NCBI GenBank assembly: GCA_016708725.1
Contig: JADJFE010000030.1
Span: forward strand, 587,922 to 651,921
Length of the DNA: 64,000 nt
Reading direction: 5' to 3'
Source: Candidatus Aalborgicola bjergmarkensis
Lineage (GTDB): Bacteria > Pseudomonadota > Gammaproteobacteria > Burkholderiales > Burkholderiaceae_C
Within the stretch, counting starts at the first letter, position 1. Every line of letters starts with the position of its first letter. The position numbers and the translations under genes are program-made. This document shows positions 17,912-26,384 of this stretch, piece by piece. The notes below the pieces were generated by a model. That model saw only the letters and a program-made list of their open reading frames with translations. It made no database searches and was not told where the DNA came from.

Positions 17912-17962
17912 CGCGCCACCGTTCAGCGTCTAAAAAAGAAGGAGTGCGTCAAGCACCACTCG

Positions 17963-18354
17963 TTAGTACAGCTTTAATTCAAGCACCAGCTCTGTAACTC
18001 GATGTTCAATATTCTGCTCTACCAGCTTTGAAGAAAGAAGAGATAAGTTTTGATTTTTGAAACCGGATTTGAATTCACCATCAACAACCTTTTCCCAATA
18101 AAAGGAAGCGGGCACTATGAGGTGAGCTAGATCTTGATATTCAAAGGCTTGGCGCCACAGGCCGCCATCCATAATTTTGTCTCTAAGCACTCTTCTTCGG
18201 CAGGAAAGCCGCATGCCCAATACTTCACTCCAGTTTCAAGGCTGCTGAAGGTTGTAAAAGCACACCATGAATTACTATGAAATGGATCCCAGTCCCCCGA
18301 CCCTAAGACACGGCGACAAGTTCGCAAGCAATCTCGCCAATGAATGTTTTCCAT
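17963..18354 (-). pseudogene. Frameshifted putative immunity gene of the orphan Rhs tip
   Basis: The first ~57 residues read in one frame from the ATG at 18354 (MENIHWRDCLRTCRRVLG), preceded by GGAG. The rest reads in another frame from ~18185 (RDKIMDGGLWRQAFEYQD) to the stop at 17963. Joining them needs one extra base near 18185-18195 and gives a ~129-residue acidic-aromatic protein. It starts inside the end of the Rhs toxin-like frame, the usual place of an immunity gene. I do not recognise the family. The break may be real or a sequencing error. Confidence 0.6.
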
Positions 18355-18994
18355 TTATGACTCTCCAGGATTGAGATTTCAGGGTTTTTGGGGGTTCGTA
18401 CGGAAAAACAACAAACGTATCGCTGCCCCGCTTCTTGGCATGAAAGTGTGGGCAAGGGTGCTCAGCATCGGCTGGATGTTCAACTAACTCGCCTCCATTT
18501 GGACCAGCATATCCATGGGGATCATTTCCAATTTGCTGCCTGAAGCGTGTGTACGAAATCTGATCCGCCACCGACCTAGGTTTGTTAAACATGTCCCAAC
18601 CTATAGGTGTCCACCCGCTACCAACTCCTGCGTGCGCAGAGGCTTGCAAAAAGGCAGCTGTTCTTGATGGATACCCGCTACACTTATTTTCAGGCTCGCA
18701 AAATTTTTTTACAGAATCAACAGCGTTGCTAACCGCCTTCTGTCCCTGAGGCGTGCTCATCGCCATAGCACCAGTAATCGCGGCAGCACAACCTAAAGCA
18801 AATGGACCGCAGAATACTGCCGCACCTTGCGCCTGCAATCCCAGGGGATCGCTGTAGCTCAGCGGATTGCCACCGACATAGGCAAAGGTATTAATGCCCC
18901 CGCGCAGCCCAATCGGATCACTCTGCCGATACCTCCCCTGCCTTGGGTCGTATTCCCGATGCCAATTCTGCAGCAGTCCAGTTTCCGCATCAAA
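18275..18994 (-). pseudogene. Orphan Rhs C-terminus (core end plus toxin-like tip)
   Basis: It opens at FDAETGLLQNWHREYDPRQG, continues to YRQSDPIGLRGGINTF and NPLSYSDPLGLQ (end of the Rhs core, ~18832), and then has a ~150-residue tip with a Gly/Ala hydrophobic stretch, NDPHGYAGPNGGELVEH and HPCPHFHAKKRG. The frame is open upstream to 19162 but that part is not Rhs, so the large N-terminal shell is lost. A one-base loss in the CCCCCAAAAA run near 18398 would end the frame at EPPKP. The tip is His-rich and might be a metal-dependent toxin, but I cannot name it. Confidence 0.72.
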
Positions 18995-19162
18995 CACCTG
19001 AACAGTTGCGCCCGACACCCGCGCACCGTAAACACAGCCGTTTTTCCTAGGTCTGGTGCGGGTTTGACAGCGATTGCGCTGGAGGGTTTGCATGGGGTGG
19101 GATGAATTTTTTCTAGAGGCACATTCTGCCCTACACGCGTGTGCGGCCAGGAGCTCATGCAA

Positions 19163-19507
19163 TCCGGTGCGCGTCAGCGCACTGGCAAGGGCTTTTCAGA
19201 GGCTTTTGTGCATCAAACAGGCCTGTATCCCGCATAGAACGTGCGTGAACAGATACTAAAGATATAGCGCATGCATTCCTTCCTTAGCCGCTGGATGCGC
19301 GGCGTGCAGGCTGTTGGTCTTTGGCTGCCCGGCTGTTTGACTTGGGGAGGGCCTGTCTGTGAGCACCGGACTGGCCTGTTTATGCGTTGCCCTGCGCGGC
19401 ACGCGCCTGGCTTTGACTGCTCGGTGCAGGCAAACGTGACGAAGCGGCCACGTCGCAATCACTATCGTTTTCATATCTGACTGCGCACATTGCACGGGCG
19501 CTAGCGG
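19163..19507. other. Non-coding gap with two inverted copies of the dispersed repeat
   Basis: Two repeat-family copies face each other here: 19213-19266 on the minus strand and 19468-19517 on the plus strand (TGCGCACATTGC...GCTAGCGGCTAATTTGG). No gene is supported between them. Confidence 0.6.
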
Positions 19508-20152
19508 CTAATTTGGCTCTGACTCATCCGCGTCTTCCTCCGCCAGGGCCTGCAGCAGCGCCGCAGCCGCGTCGTTCGCCTCTGGCCCAGGGCTTGGACT
19601 ATCCACCGGCTGGACCCGCTCCAATCGCGCCGGGTGCGTCAAGGCATGCACCGCCTGCAGCTTGGCTATTGCCACATGGGTGTAAATCTGCGTAGTGGTC
19701 AGCTCGGAGTGACCCAGCATGGCCTGGATAAAGCGGATATCGGCACCGCCATCGAGCATGTGGGTGGCGCAGGCATGGCGCAGTGCATGGCACGAGCCCT
19801 GCTTGAATCCAGCGGCCTGCATGTAGCGTCGTGCCAGCGCCGAGAGTTGGTGTGGCTCGAATGGCAGTGACCAGTCGTTGAGGAACAGCACCAGGGTTTC
19901 ACCGGCCAGCAGCTCCGGGCGCACTTCCAGCAAGTAGCGTTGCACCCAGGCACACGCTCTTTCCCCCAGGGGTACAAAGCGGTCTTTGGCTCCCTTGCCC
20001 AGGCGCACTATCAGCGTGCCGCGCTCGGTGTCCACCTCGGTAATCTTGAGGTGCGCCAGTTCGCTGCGCCTAATGCCGCTGGAGTACAGGGTTTCCAGAA
20101 TGGCGCGGTCGCGCAGTCCGCCTGGCGTGGTGGTATCGGGCCGGTTGAGCAC
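19508..20152 (-). pseudogene. Tyrosine recombinase/integrase, catalytic domain only
   Basis: 214 residues readable. The catalytic set is intact: Arg in LYSSGIRRSELAHLK, His-x-x-Arg in SCHALRHACATHML, His in MLGHSELT, and the nucleophile Tyr in TQIYTHVAIAKL. The N-terminal core-binding domain is missing: at ~20160 the homology stops and a ~130-bp non-coding stretch leads to the IS21-type element. The only start in this frame is a GTG inside the catalytic domain. An enzyme without the arm/core-binding half is unlikely to recombine, so I call it a disrupted gene. Confidence 0.85.
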
Positions 20153-20188
20153 AAGGCTAGGCTGTCGAACTAGCCCCTTTGTTTAGAG

Positions 20189-20938
20189 TTAGAAATTTCC
20201 GGGTTTTGGCTTCCATTTCCCCCGAAGAATGCCTGACGCTTCTTTCGTACGGAATAGGGAATGTTTTCCTTCTCCCAAACGTTTAGATATGTCGGCGCCG
20301 GTTGAAAATTGAGCAGATTTTGGGGGGCGTGGCGGTTGAATTTTGACCAGGCTTGATAGCCGTCCGTTATTGCGACGGCTGGACAGCAGATGGAACAACA
20401 GCGCACCGCCGACCTGACTGAATGGCAAATACCCGAGTTCGTCCAGGATCACCAGGTCCACATTTAGCAGGGATTGCGCGAGCCGACCTGTTTTGCCTGC
20501 ATTTTTCTCCAGCTCCAGGGTATTGACCAGATCCACGGTGGAATAAAAGCGTACCCGACGCCCGTGCTCTGTAATGCCGCAAGTGCCAATGGCTGTGGCC
20601 AGATGCGTTTTCCCGGTACCTGGCCCACCGATAAAAACTGCGTTGTGCGCCGCAGTGGTGAAGCTAAACGTGGCCAGTTCCTGGATGAGCCTCTTGTCCA
20701 CCACACTCGACTCGAACCGGAATCCGCTCAGGTCGCGGTGAATGGGAAAGCGCGCTGCCTTCATCTGGTAACTGATGGATCGCACGTTGCGCTCCACGCT
20801 CTCGGCTTGCAAGAGATGCTCAATGAGCCAGCGTGAACTCTCCAGAGATGCCGATCCGCCCTGGCTGAGCAAGTCGCCCCATGCACCTGCCATGCCGTAT
20901 AGACGCAAGGCTTTCAGTTCTGCCGCTACTTCACGCAT
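20189..20938 (-). pseudogene. istB: IS21-type helper ATPase IstB, C-terminally truncated
   Basis: The start MREVAAELKALRLYGMAG at 20938 overlaps the istA stop by 8 bases, as usual in IS21. Walker A is FIGGPGTGKTHLA and Walker B is NVDLVILDELGYLPF. After LFHLLSSRRNNGRLS (~20355) the family sequence stops and the frame runs straight through the terminal repeat into flanking DNA, giving a foreign tail. About 60 C-terminal residues with the sensor and DNA-interaction parts are lost, so the element is probably not autonomous. Confidence 0.88.
20290..20347 (+). repeat. Left terminal inverted repeat of the IS21-type element
   Basis: It pairs, inverted, with 22487-22544. Both contain GAAAATTGAGCAGATTTTGG followed by a G-run and a second GCGGTTGAA-type block. 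Confidence 0.88.
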
Positions 20939-22439
20939 GATCGACCTCCTTGTGGCGCAGCTTGTCGTAGCGACCAGTGTCAGCAATTGGTTCTTCTTTG
21001 AGTTTGAGCGTCGTTTCCACATGCTGCGGCATTGGCTCTTCCTTGAGTCGGCTGATGACGTTGCTGACGTGCTCGACGCTCACTGCGCCCGATTCCAGCA
21101 CCAGTTGCACCGATACCAGTACCATCTCCAGACCGACTTCGGGCACAGCGCACAGTACCTGACTCATCAACCGGTCACCGCCTTCTCGCTGCAACAACAA
21201 CCGCTGTAAATCAATGAGCGGCTTGGGCATTTCAGCAAACGGCGCACCATTTCTCAGCGCCCCGGGTTTCCTCTCAGTGAGCTTGATGTAGTGCTGCCAG
21301 TCGTAGCGTGTGCGACCCCGATCAAACAAACGCTGGTGACTTGCCACCACGCGATCCTGGTAGAGAATGTCGATTCTCTGTGGGGACAAGCGCTTGCTGA
21401 TGCGTTTGCCTGCGTATTCGCACGGCACCGAGTAATGGTTGCGTTCCACACTTACCAGACAGGTGCTCGACACCCGTCCAGGTTTTTCCACATAACCATC
21501 AAACGCCCCAACCATGGGCATCAGGTACGCCTGCTCGCGCTTGAGCATTTCCGCTACCGTCACTCCTTCGTGCTTGGGGTGTTCCAACTCCTGCCACTGT
21601 CCCTGACAGCGTGCCAGCAACCAGTTGTTCAACTCGTCAAATGAGTCGAAGCACTCCTTGTCGGTATCCACCCAGATACGTCGTCGGCTGTCTTGCACGT
21701 CCTTTTCCACCAGACCCTTTTCCCAGCCCGATGCAACGTTGCAAAAATCTGCATCGAACAGGTAGTGCGAGCACAGCGCCAGAAAGCGCGCATTCACCAC
21801 TCTTTGCTTGCCCGACTTGACCCGATCCACGGCTGTCTTCATGTTGTCGTAGATGCCTCGTCGTGGTATCCCGCCAAGCGCCCGAAAACCCTCGGTATGC
21901 GCGTCAAACAGCATCTCGTGTCCCTGGCTGGGATAGGCTCTCAGGAAAAACGCCCCACTGGCACACAACTTCATGTGGGCCAGCATGACCTTGCGCCACA
22001 CCCCTCCTATCTCCACCCCTTCTTCGCTCCAGTCAAACTGGAACGCATCCCCAAACTCAAAATGCAGCGGTACAAATGCCTGACCCACGGCGTTCGACCC
22101 CGATTGTTCCCGAATATCGCGTATGAAGTCCTTCAAAATCGTGTAACCGCCCTCATAACCCTGTCCCTGAATCTCAACCAACAGCTTTTTGGCTGTGCGC
22201 CGTTCGCGCTTGGGGCGCTTCCCATCAGCCTGCAATGCCTGCCTGATAGCCTCCTCGAATGCCGTCAACTTCCCAGGACCTGATTCCCGGCGGTATTTCG
22301 GCCCCTGCCCACTTGACTCAGAAAGCCATTTCTTGATGGTGTTACGTGACAACCCTGTGCCACGCGCTATCTCCGATTTTGTCCAGCCGTCTCGGTGAAA
22401 CAACCTTCTGACTTTGCCCAACATGTCCATGGTGATCAT
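20931..22439 (-). CDS. istA: IS21-family transposase IstA
   Basis: 502 residues. The N-terminal HTH is WTKSEIARGTGLSRNTIKKWL. The DDE (rve) catalytic core begins at FQFDWSEEGVEIGGVWRKV with the first Asp, and continues with GIPRRGIYDNMKTAV carrying the second Asp. The C-terminal beta-barrel shows VERNHYSVPCEYAGKRI. The length is normal and the frame intact. It shares an 8-bp overlap (ATGCGTGA) with istB, implying coupled expression. With istB truncated, transposition would need helper protein in trans. Confidence 0.94.
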   Translation of the reverse strand: MITMDMLGKVRRLFHRDGWTKSEIARGTGLSRNTIKKWLSESSGQGPKYRRESGPGKLTAFEEAIRQALQADGKRPKRERRTAKKLLVEIQGQGYEGGYTILKDFIRDIREQSGSNAVGQAFVPLHFEFGDAFQFDWSEEGVEIGGVWRKVMLAHMKLCASGAFFLRAYPSQGHEMLFDAHTEGFRALGGIPRRGIYDNMKTAVDRVKSGKQRVVNARFLALCSHYLFDADFCNVASGWEKGLVEKDVQDSRRRIWVDTDKECFDSFDELNNWLLARCQGQWQELEHPKHEGVTVAEMLKREQAYLMPMVGAFDGYVEKPGRVSSTCLVSVERNHYSVPCEYAGKRISKRLSPQRIDILYQDRVVASHQRLFDRGRTRYDWQHYIKLTERKPGALRNGAPFAEMPKPLIDLQRLLLQREGGDRLMSQVLCAVPEVGLEMVLVSVQLVLESGAVSVEHVSNVISRLKEEPMPQHVETTLKLKEEPIADTGRYDKLRHKEVDHA

Positions 22440-22486
22440 CCCACATTCCTCCGCTTAAAAAATAAGCAGAGAGGTTAAACACCCTG

Positions 22487-22544
22487 GTCAATTTTCGACC
22501 GCCACACCCCCCAAAATCTGCTCAATTTTCAACCGGCGCCAACA
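22487..22544 (-). repeat. Right terminal inverted repeat of the IS21-type element
   Basis: This is the inverted partner of 20290-20347. It lies upstream of istA, with a short spacer likely to carry its promoter. Confidence 0.88.
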
Positions 22545-22550
22545 CGCCGC

Positions 22551-22575
22551 GTTCCCTGAGCGAAGTTGAAGGGAA
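22551..22575. repeat. Short palindromic intergenic repeat
   Basis: TTCCCTGAGCG and its near-complement AGTTGAAGGGAA form a small imperfect palindrome of a type scattered in many bacterial genomes. It may act as a terminator-like hairpin next to the IS end. Confidence 0.4.
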
Positions 22576-22631
22576 TCTTCCCCGACAGCGCACGATATTG
22601 TTTGAAGCTGTCTGCGCTTGTTGGATAAGTG

Positions 22632-23483
22632 CTAACGCTGTATTTGTTCATCTTTGTGCATCAGGCCAAGGACTTCGACCTGGCTCAATCCGGTGGTCTG
22701 CATGATGATTTCAGGTGCAATACCAACGGCCAACATATTGCGGGCGACTTCGATCTTGCCCTCAATCTTGCCTTTGAGGAACTTCTCTTCCATACCCAGC
22801 CGGTCTGCGGCATCCCGTATTTGCCAGTAGTCGTAGATTTCGAGTTCTTCCCGGCTCCAGGTGTTCATGGTGGCTTGAGTGTAGGCTTCCTTTAATTCGG
22901 GAATGTCTTGCGCGCTTTTGGGGATCATTTCCAGGCTGCTGACGTTCTTTATGAAAAAAATCCACTTGTCAACGATGCTTTGCAGCGCGTCTTCCCCTTT
23001 ATTGAATTTCTTCAGTTCAATAAAGTTGAATTCAAAATCGCGCAGTTCTTGCTTGAATGTTTCTTTGTTCAGGATCAGATGGCGGGTCAGGTAGTGGTCG
23101 CCGTCAAAGGAGTTGAAGTCCAGGATGCCGATGAAGATGACCTGGTTGAGCAAGGGATAGTCCTGCCCCCGGCTGATCTGGGAGGTGTAGGCTTTGGCCG
23201 TGTAGTACAAGGCGCGTTTATCGAAACAGGGGTTGTCCCTGATTTGCATTTCGACAATAAAGGTCACACCCCGGTGATCGACTGCCTTGATGTCCAGAAT
23301 GGTTTCTTTGAGCAGCGGCAAGTCCGGTGCCTGCCACGGGTTTTTGAGGGTCACCTCCCGGATGCGCTTGTCCCCTTGCAAGTCCAGCACGGCATTGAGA
23401 AAACCAATCAGAATTTCTTTGTGCTTTTCGTTGCCAAAGACTTTTTTGAAAGCGATGTCGGCTTTAACGTCCACAAATTGCAT
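22632..23483 (-). CDS. Rpn-family PD-(D/E)XK nuclease/transposase, second subfamily
   Basis: 283 residues from MQFVDVKADIAFKKVFGNEK; the ATG at 23483 has AAGGA about 9 bases upstream, and the longer frame to 23573 has no support. Family motifs are the opening DIAFKKVFG, ETILDIKAVDHRGVTFIVEMQIRD with the catalytic Asp and Glu-x-Gln, and KRALYYTAKAYTSQI. The C-terminal helical part ends with an HTH-like MLAVGIAPEIIMQTTGLSQ followed by VEVLGL. It belongs to a different branch from the gene at 6651 (no DUF4351). It probably acts on DNA as a selfish or recombination-promoting nuclease. Confidence 0.88.
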   Translation of the reverse strand: MQFVDVKADIAFKKVFGNEKHKEILIGFLNAVLDLQGDKRIREVTLKNPWQAPDLPLLKETILDIKAVDHRGVTFIVEMQIRDNPCFDKRALYYTAKAYTSQISRGQDYPLLNQVIFIGILDFNSFDGDHYLTRHLILNKETFKQELRDFEFNFIELKKFNKGEDALQSIVDKWIFFIKNVSSLEMIPKSAQDIPELKEAYTQATMNTWSREELEIYDYWQIRDAADRLGMEEKFLKGKIEGKIEVARNMLAVGIAPEIIMQTTGLSQVEVLGLMHKDEQIQR

Positions 23484-23619
23484 GGCAGGGTTCCTTTGGG
23501 CGGATTGATCAGTGGGTATGCCATTGTGCACCGCAATTGCTGATTTCCGGGTGGATGTGTGTATGTGTGACAAGCATCCGGGATGCTGCCAGCCGGAGTT
23601 ACAGCCAAAGTGCTACTGA

Positions 23620-23669
23620 TAAAATAGCTGTTCCCGCTTATCCCATAAGGCTTACAGCCCGATTTGCCA
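23620..23669 (+). repeat. Dispersed ~50-bp intergenic repeat (best consensus copy)
   Basis: It reads AAATAGCTGTTCCCGC...GCTTACAGCCCGATTTG. It faces an inverted copy at 23757-23807 in the same gap. Confidence 0.75.
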
Positions 23670-23756
23670 TGCAAAAACACCCGAAAACGGCCCGTTTTGA
23701 TGCTCCATGGTGGTATCCGCATCGCCTTGACCCGTTTTGAAGGGCAAAATCCAAGG

Positions 23757-23807
23757 CAAATCTGGCTGTACGCCTTATGTACCAAGCGGGAGCAGCTATG
23801 GTTTTGG
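23757..23807 (-). repeat. Dispersed ~50-bp intergenic repeat, inverted copy
   Basis: The minus strand reads ACCATAGCTGCTCCCGC...TACAGCCAGATTTGC. With the copy at 23620-23669 it could form a large hairpin between plsB and the Rpn gene. Confidence 0.75.
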
Positions 23808-23833
23808 CTTCCCACTTAAAGCGGGATAGGGTC

Positions 23834-26347
23834 TTATGGCCCGGATGCAGGCACAGGCGCTGGCGCAGGAGCGTCGGTAAGTGCGATACGTTGGATGCTG
23901 TGGCGCACATCGGCTCCGAGCAGCAACTCGGTTTGCCCGGCGGGCAGGGTGATGCGTTCGTCAAAGTGCAATAAGCCAGCTTCATCAACGGCCAGGACTT
24001 CGGCGTCGATCAAGTTGCGAATGACGTTGGCAAACTGGGATTTTTCGGAAAACTCGGGCGCATTGAATTCGTAGAGCATGGCCAGACGTTGCGCCAGCAG
24101 GTGGCTGGACTCTTCCAGCATGGTCGTGGTCAATTTGCCGCTGCCGTGGTGTTGTAAGAGCGCCAGCGTGAGGAATTGCCGCTCCAGGGTCGGGCGCATG
24201 ATCTCGCCCAACTGGCGCAGTTCCGGGCTGGCTTCACTGCCCGGCGGTGGTGCGCGTAGAACGTTGCTGCCGCTGTCACACAAAATCAGTCCCCGCTGCA
24301 CCAATGCCGCTTCGGCGCGGTCGATCAGGGCATCGAGCTCGGATGGCTCCCAGGGCAGATACAGTTCGGCCTTGAGCAAGCCATAAATACCTTGAATCGC
24401 ATTTTTGGCACGCTCGCGCTGCAAATACCGGTTGTGGCTTACCAGGCAGGCCAGCAGCGCTGGCAGCGCCAGCAAGTGCAGCACATTGTTGCGGAAATAG
24501 GCCAGAAGGGTTGCTTGCTGCTTGGTGGCGAGCACCAGGTCGCCCAGGGCATGCGGTTTGCTGTCCAGCAAATTCAGCCGTTGCGTGTAGGCGATGATTT
24601 CGGCTGGTGTCATGGTGCATGGCACCACGAGTGGCGAATAAGGCACCTCGGACAGCAGGAATTGCACGTGTTCAATCTGCCGCTGTAGTAAACGCACATC
24701 GGCTGTGTGTTTGGGCGTGGACAGCAGGGTCAGGGCAATCAGGTTGATGGGGTTGACGACGGCGGCGGCGTTGATCTGGCGCGCCAGCAGCTTGGATGTC
24801 TCCTCGACCGCCTGGCGCATCCAGGGGGCCTTGCGATCAAAGGGTTCGTTGCGCCAGTTGGCATGCTGCGAATCGAGAAATTCTTCCAGGGACAAGGGCG
24901 TGCCGAAGTTGACATGCACTTTGCCGTAGCGTTTACGCAGCACGCGCATCGCACGCAAGAGCCCCAGCAGGGACTCGGACTTTTTGGGCTTGCCGTCCAG
25001 CTCCTTCAGATAGGTTTCACCTTCCATCAATTTTTCGTAGCCCACATAGACCGGCACGAAAAACAACGGGCGCGAATGGCGGCTGATATAGCTCTGTACG
25101 GTCATGGTCAGGATACCGGCCTTGGGCGAGAGCATGCGCCCGCTGCGGCTGCGTGTGCCTTCGATGAAGTATTCGATGGGGAAGCCGCGATCAATCATCA
25201 GGTGCAGGTATTCAAGAAATACCGCAGCGTACAGCGGTTCACCCTTCATGCGTCGGCGCATGAAGAACGCGCCTCCGTGGCGCAAAATCCTGCCGACGAT
25301 GGGCATGTTCAGATTCACCCCGGCGGCAATGTGCGGCACCATCACGCCACGACTGAAAATGATGTAAGAAAGCAACAAATAATCGATATGGCTGCGATGG
25401 CAGGGGACATAGATAATGCCGTTGCCGGGCGCCATGTCCGTAACCCGGTCGAAGTTGTGGATTTCGATCCCGTCGTATACCGTCGTCCAGACCCACTCCA
25501 GAAAAAGCGAAAGAGCCTGGATGACGGAAAACGAGTAGTCGGATGCGATTTCATGCGCGAAATCGCTGGCGGCTTTTTCCGCCTGGGCAAAAGGCAGGTT
25601 TTTGCTGAGAGCCTCGGCGGCAACCGCTGCACGCACGTTGGGTGTGGCCAGCAGATCGCGCAGCTGGGTGCGGCGGTGTGACAAGTCCGGGCCGATGGCC
25701 ATTTCGCGCTGCTGCTGAAAATGCAGACTTAAGGCTTGGCTGATGCTGCTCAGTGCGGCGTTGTCGTCGTCGGCGCTGTCACTGACCATCTGCCGCAATG
25801 ACAGCGGGGCGCTGAAACGCACGACGGTCTGCCGCCCGTGAATCAGGATCGCCAGCAATTGCCGCAAGGGCGTCACGGTCTGCCAGGTTTCCGCAAACAG
25901 CGCTTTGAGAATGGACTTTTGCTTGCCGGGTTCGCGCCCCCACAAAATGCTCACCGGGATCAGTTGCACATCAAAATGGGGGTCGATACCCGCTTGTCTG
26001 ACAATGGTACGCAGCAGCGGCGAATGCTCCTGAGGTGGGTTGGCAAGCTCCGTGCTATCCGGTTTGCGTCGCAGAACGAAAAATGAACGCCGCAAAATGA
26101 GATTGCCACTCCGCACCGGTTTGAGCGCTGGCGGCAGGTGCAACTGGCGGCATTCGTGGTCCAGAACCAGCAGGTTGGACAGGTGTTTCTCGTGCAGTAC
26201 ATACACAATGGGCACATCGGCGCGCAGTGTCAGCATCTCCGGTTGTTCCGGGAAGACGTAGGTGCGTATCCAGCGGTACAGCAAGCGCCGCATGGCATTG
26301 AGCAGCCAGCCGGAAAAATCAAAGCGTGGTAATTTGTTTGTCTTCAT
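23834..26347 (-). CDS. plsB: Glycerol-3-phosphate 1-O-acyltransferase
   Basis: 837 residues, the usual PlsB size. It transfers an acyl group to position 1 of sn-glycerol-3-phosphate, the first step of phospholipid synthesis, at the inner membrane. Acyltransferase motif I CHRSHIDYLLLSY (H-x4-D, ~315), motif II GGAFFMRRRMKG, motif III YFIEGTRSRSGRM (~392) and a later VPVYVGYEK block are all present. The SDR gene lies 37 bases upstream on the same strand. The 3' 780 bases exist a second time at 5628-6408, about 18.25 kb away. Part of the 3' end (EFSEKSQFANV) is intact here and frameshifted in the copy. Confidence 0.96.
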   Translation of the reverse strand: MKTNKLPRFDFSGWLLNAMRRLLYRWIRTYVFPEQPEMLTLRADVPIVYVLHEKHLSNLLVLDHECRQLHLPPALKPVRSGNLILRRSFFVLRRKPDSTELANPPQEHSPLLRTIVRQAGIDPHFDVQLIPVSILWGREPGKQKSILKALFAETWQTVTPLRQLLAILIHGRQTVVRFSAPLSLRQMVSDSADDDNAALSSISQALSLHFQQQREMAIGPDLSHRRTQLRDLLATPNVRAAVAAEALSKNLPFAQAEKAASDFAHEIASDYSFSVIQALSLFLEWVWTTVYDGIEIHNFDRVTDMAPGNGIIYVPCHRSHIDYLLLSYIIFSRGVMVPHIAAGVNLNMPIVGRILRHGGAFFMRRRMKGEPLYAAVFLEYLHLMIDRGFPIEYFIEGTRSRSGRMLSPKAGILTMTVQSYISRHSRPLFFVPVYVGYEKLMEGETYLKELDGKPKKSESLLGLLRAMRVLRKRYGKVHVNFGTPLSLEEFLDSQHANWRNEPFDRKAPWMRQAVEETSKLLARQINAAAVVNPINLIALTLLSTPKHTADVRLLQRQIEHVQFLLSEVPYSPLVVPCTMTPAEIIAYTQRLNLLDSKPHALGDLVLATKQQATLLAYFRNNVLHLLALPALLACLVSHNRYLQRERAKNAIQGIYGLLKAELYLPWEPSELDALIDRAEAALVQRGLILCDSGSNVLRAPPPGSEASPELRQLGEIMRPTLERQFLTLALLQHHGSGKLTTTMLEESSHLLAQRLAMLYEFNAPEFSEKSQFANVIRNLIDAEVLAVDEAGLLHFDERITLPAGQTELLLGADVRHSIQRIALTDAPAPAPVPASGP

Positions 26348-26384
26348 TCACATTGCATGTGGTGCTGATGTGGCGTTAATTGCC

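Larger units (their letters stand above)
20290..22544 (-). mobile_element. IS21-family insertion sequence with internal deletion
   Basis: istA and istB lie between inverted ends: TGTCGGCGCCGGTTGAAAAT at 20290 and its counterpart, the complement of TGTTGGCGCCGGTTGAAAAT, ending at 22544. The similarity between the ends extends ~55 bp. The sequences immediately outside (left ...TTTAGATA, right CGCCGCG...) show no direct target duplication, so one flank has been rearranged or deleted. The element separates the integrase catalytic remnant from its lost N-terminal half. Confidence 0.88.

Noticed and set aside
16019..20160. Possible prophage (XRE, ORF6N, Toprim, integrase)
   Set aside because: No capsid, tail, terminase, lysis or replication module is present; the genes fit a degraded mobile island better.
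24707..25681. 324-codon plus-strand frame opposite plsB
   Set aside because: Shadow of the conserved PlsB catalytic region; no ribosome-binding site or motif of its own.
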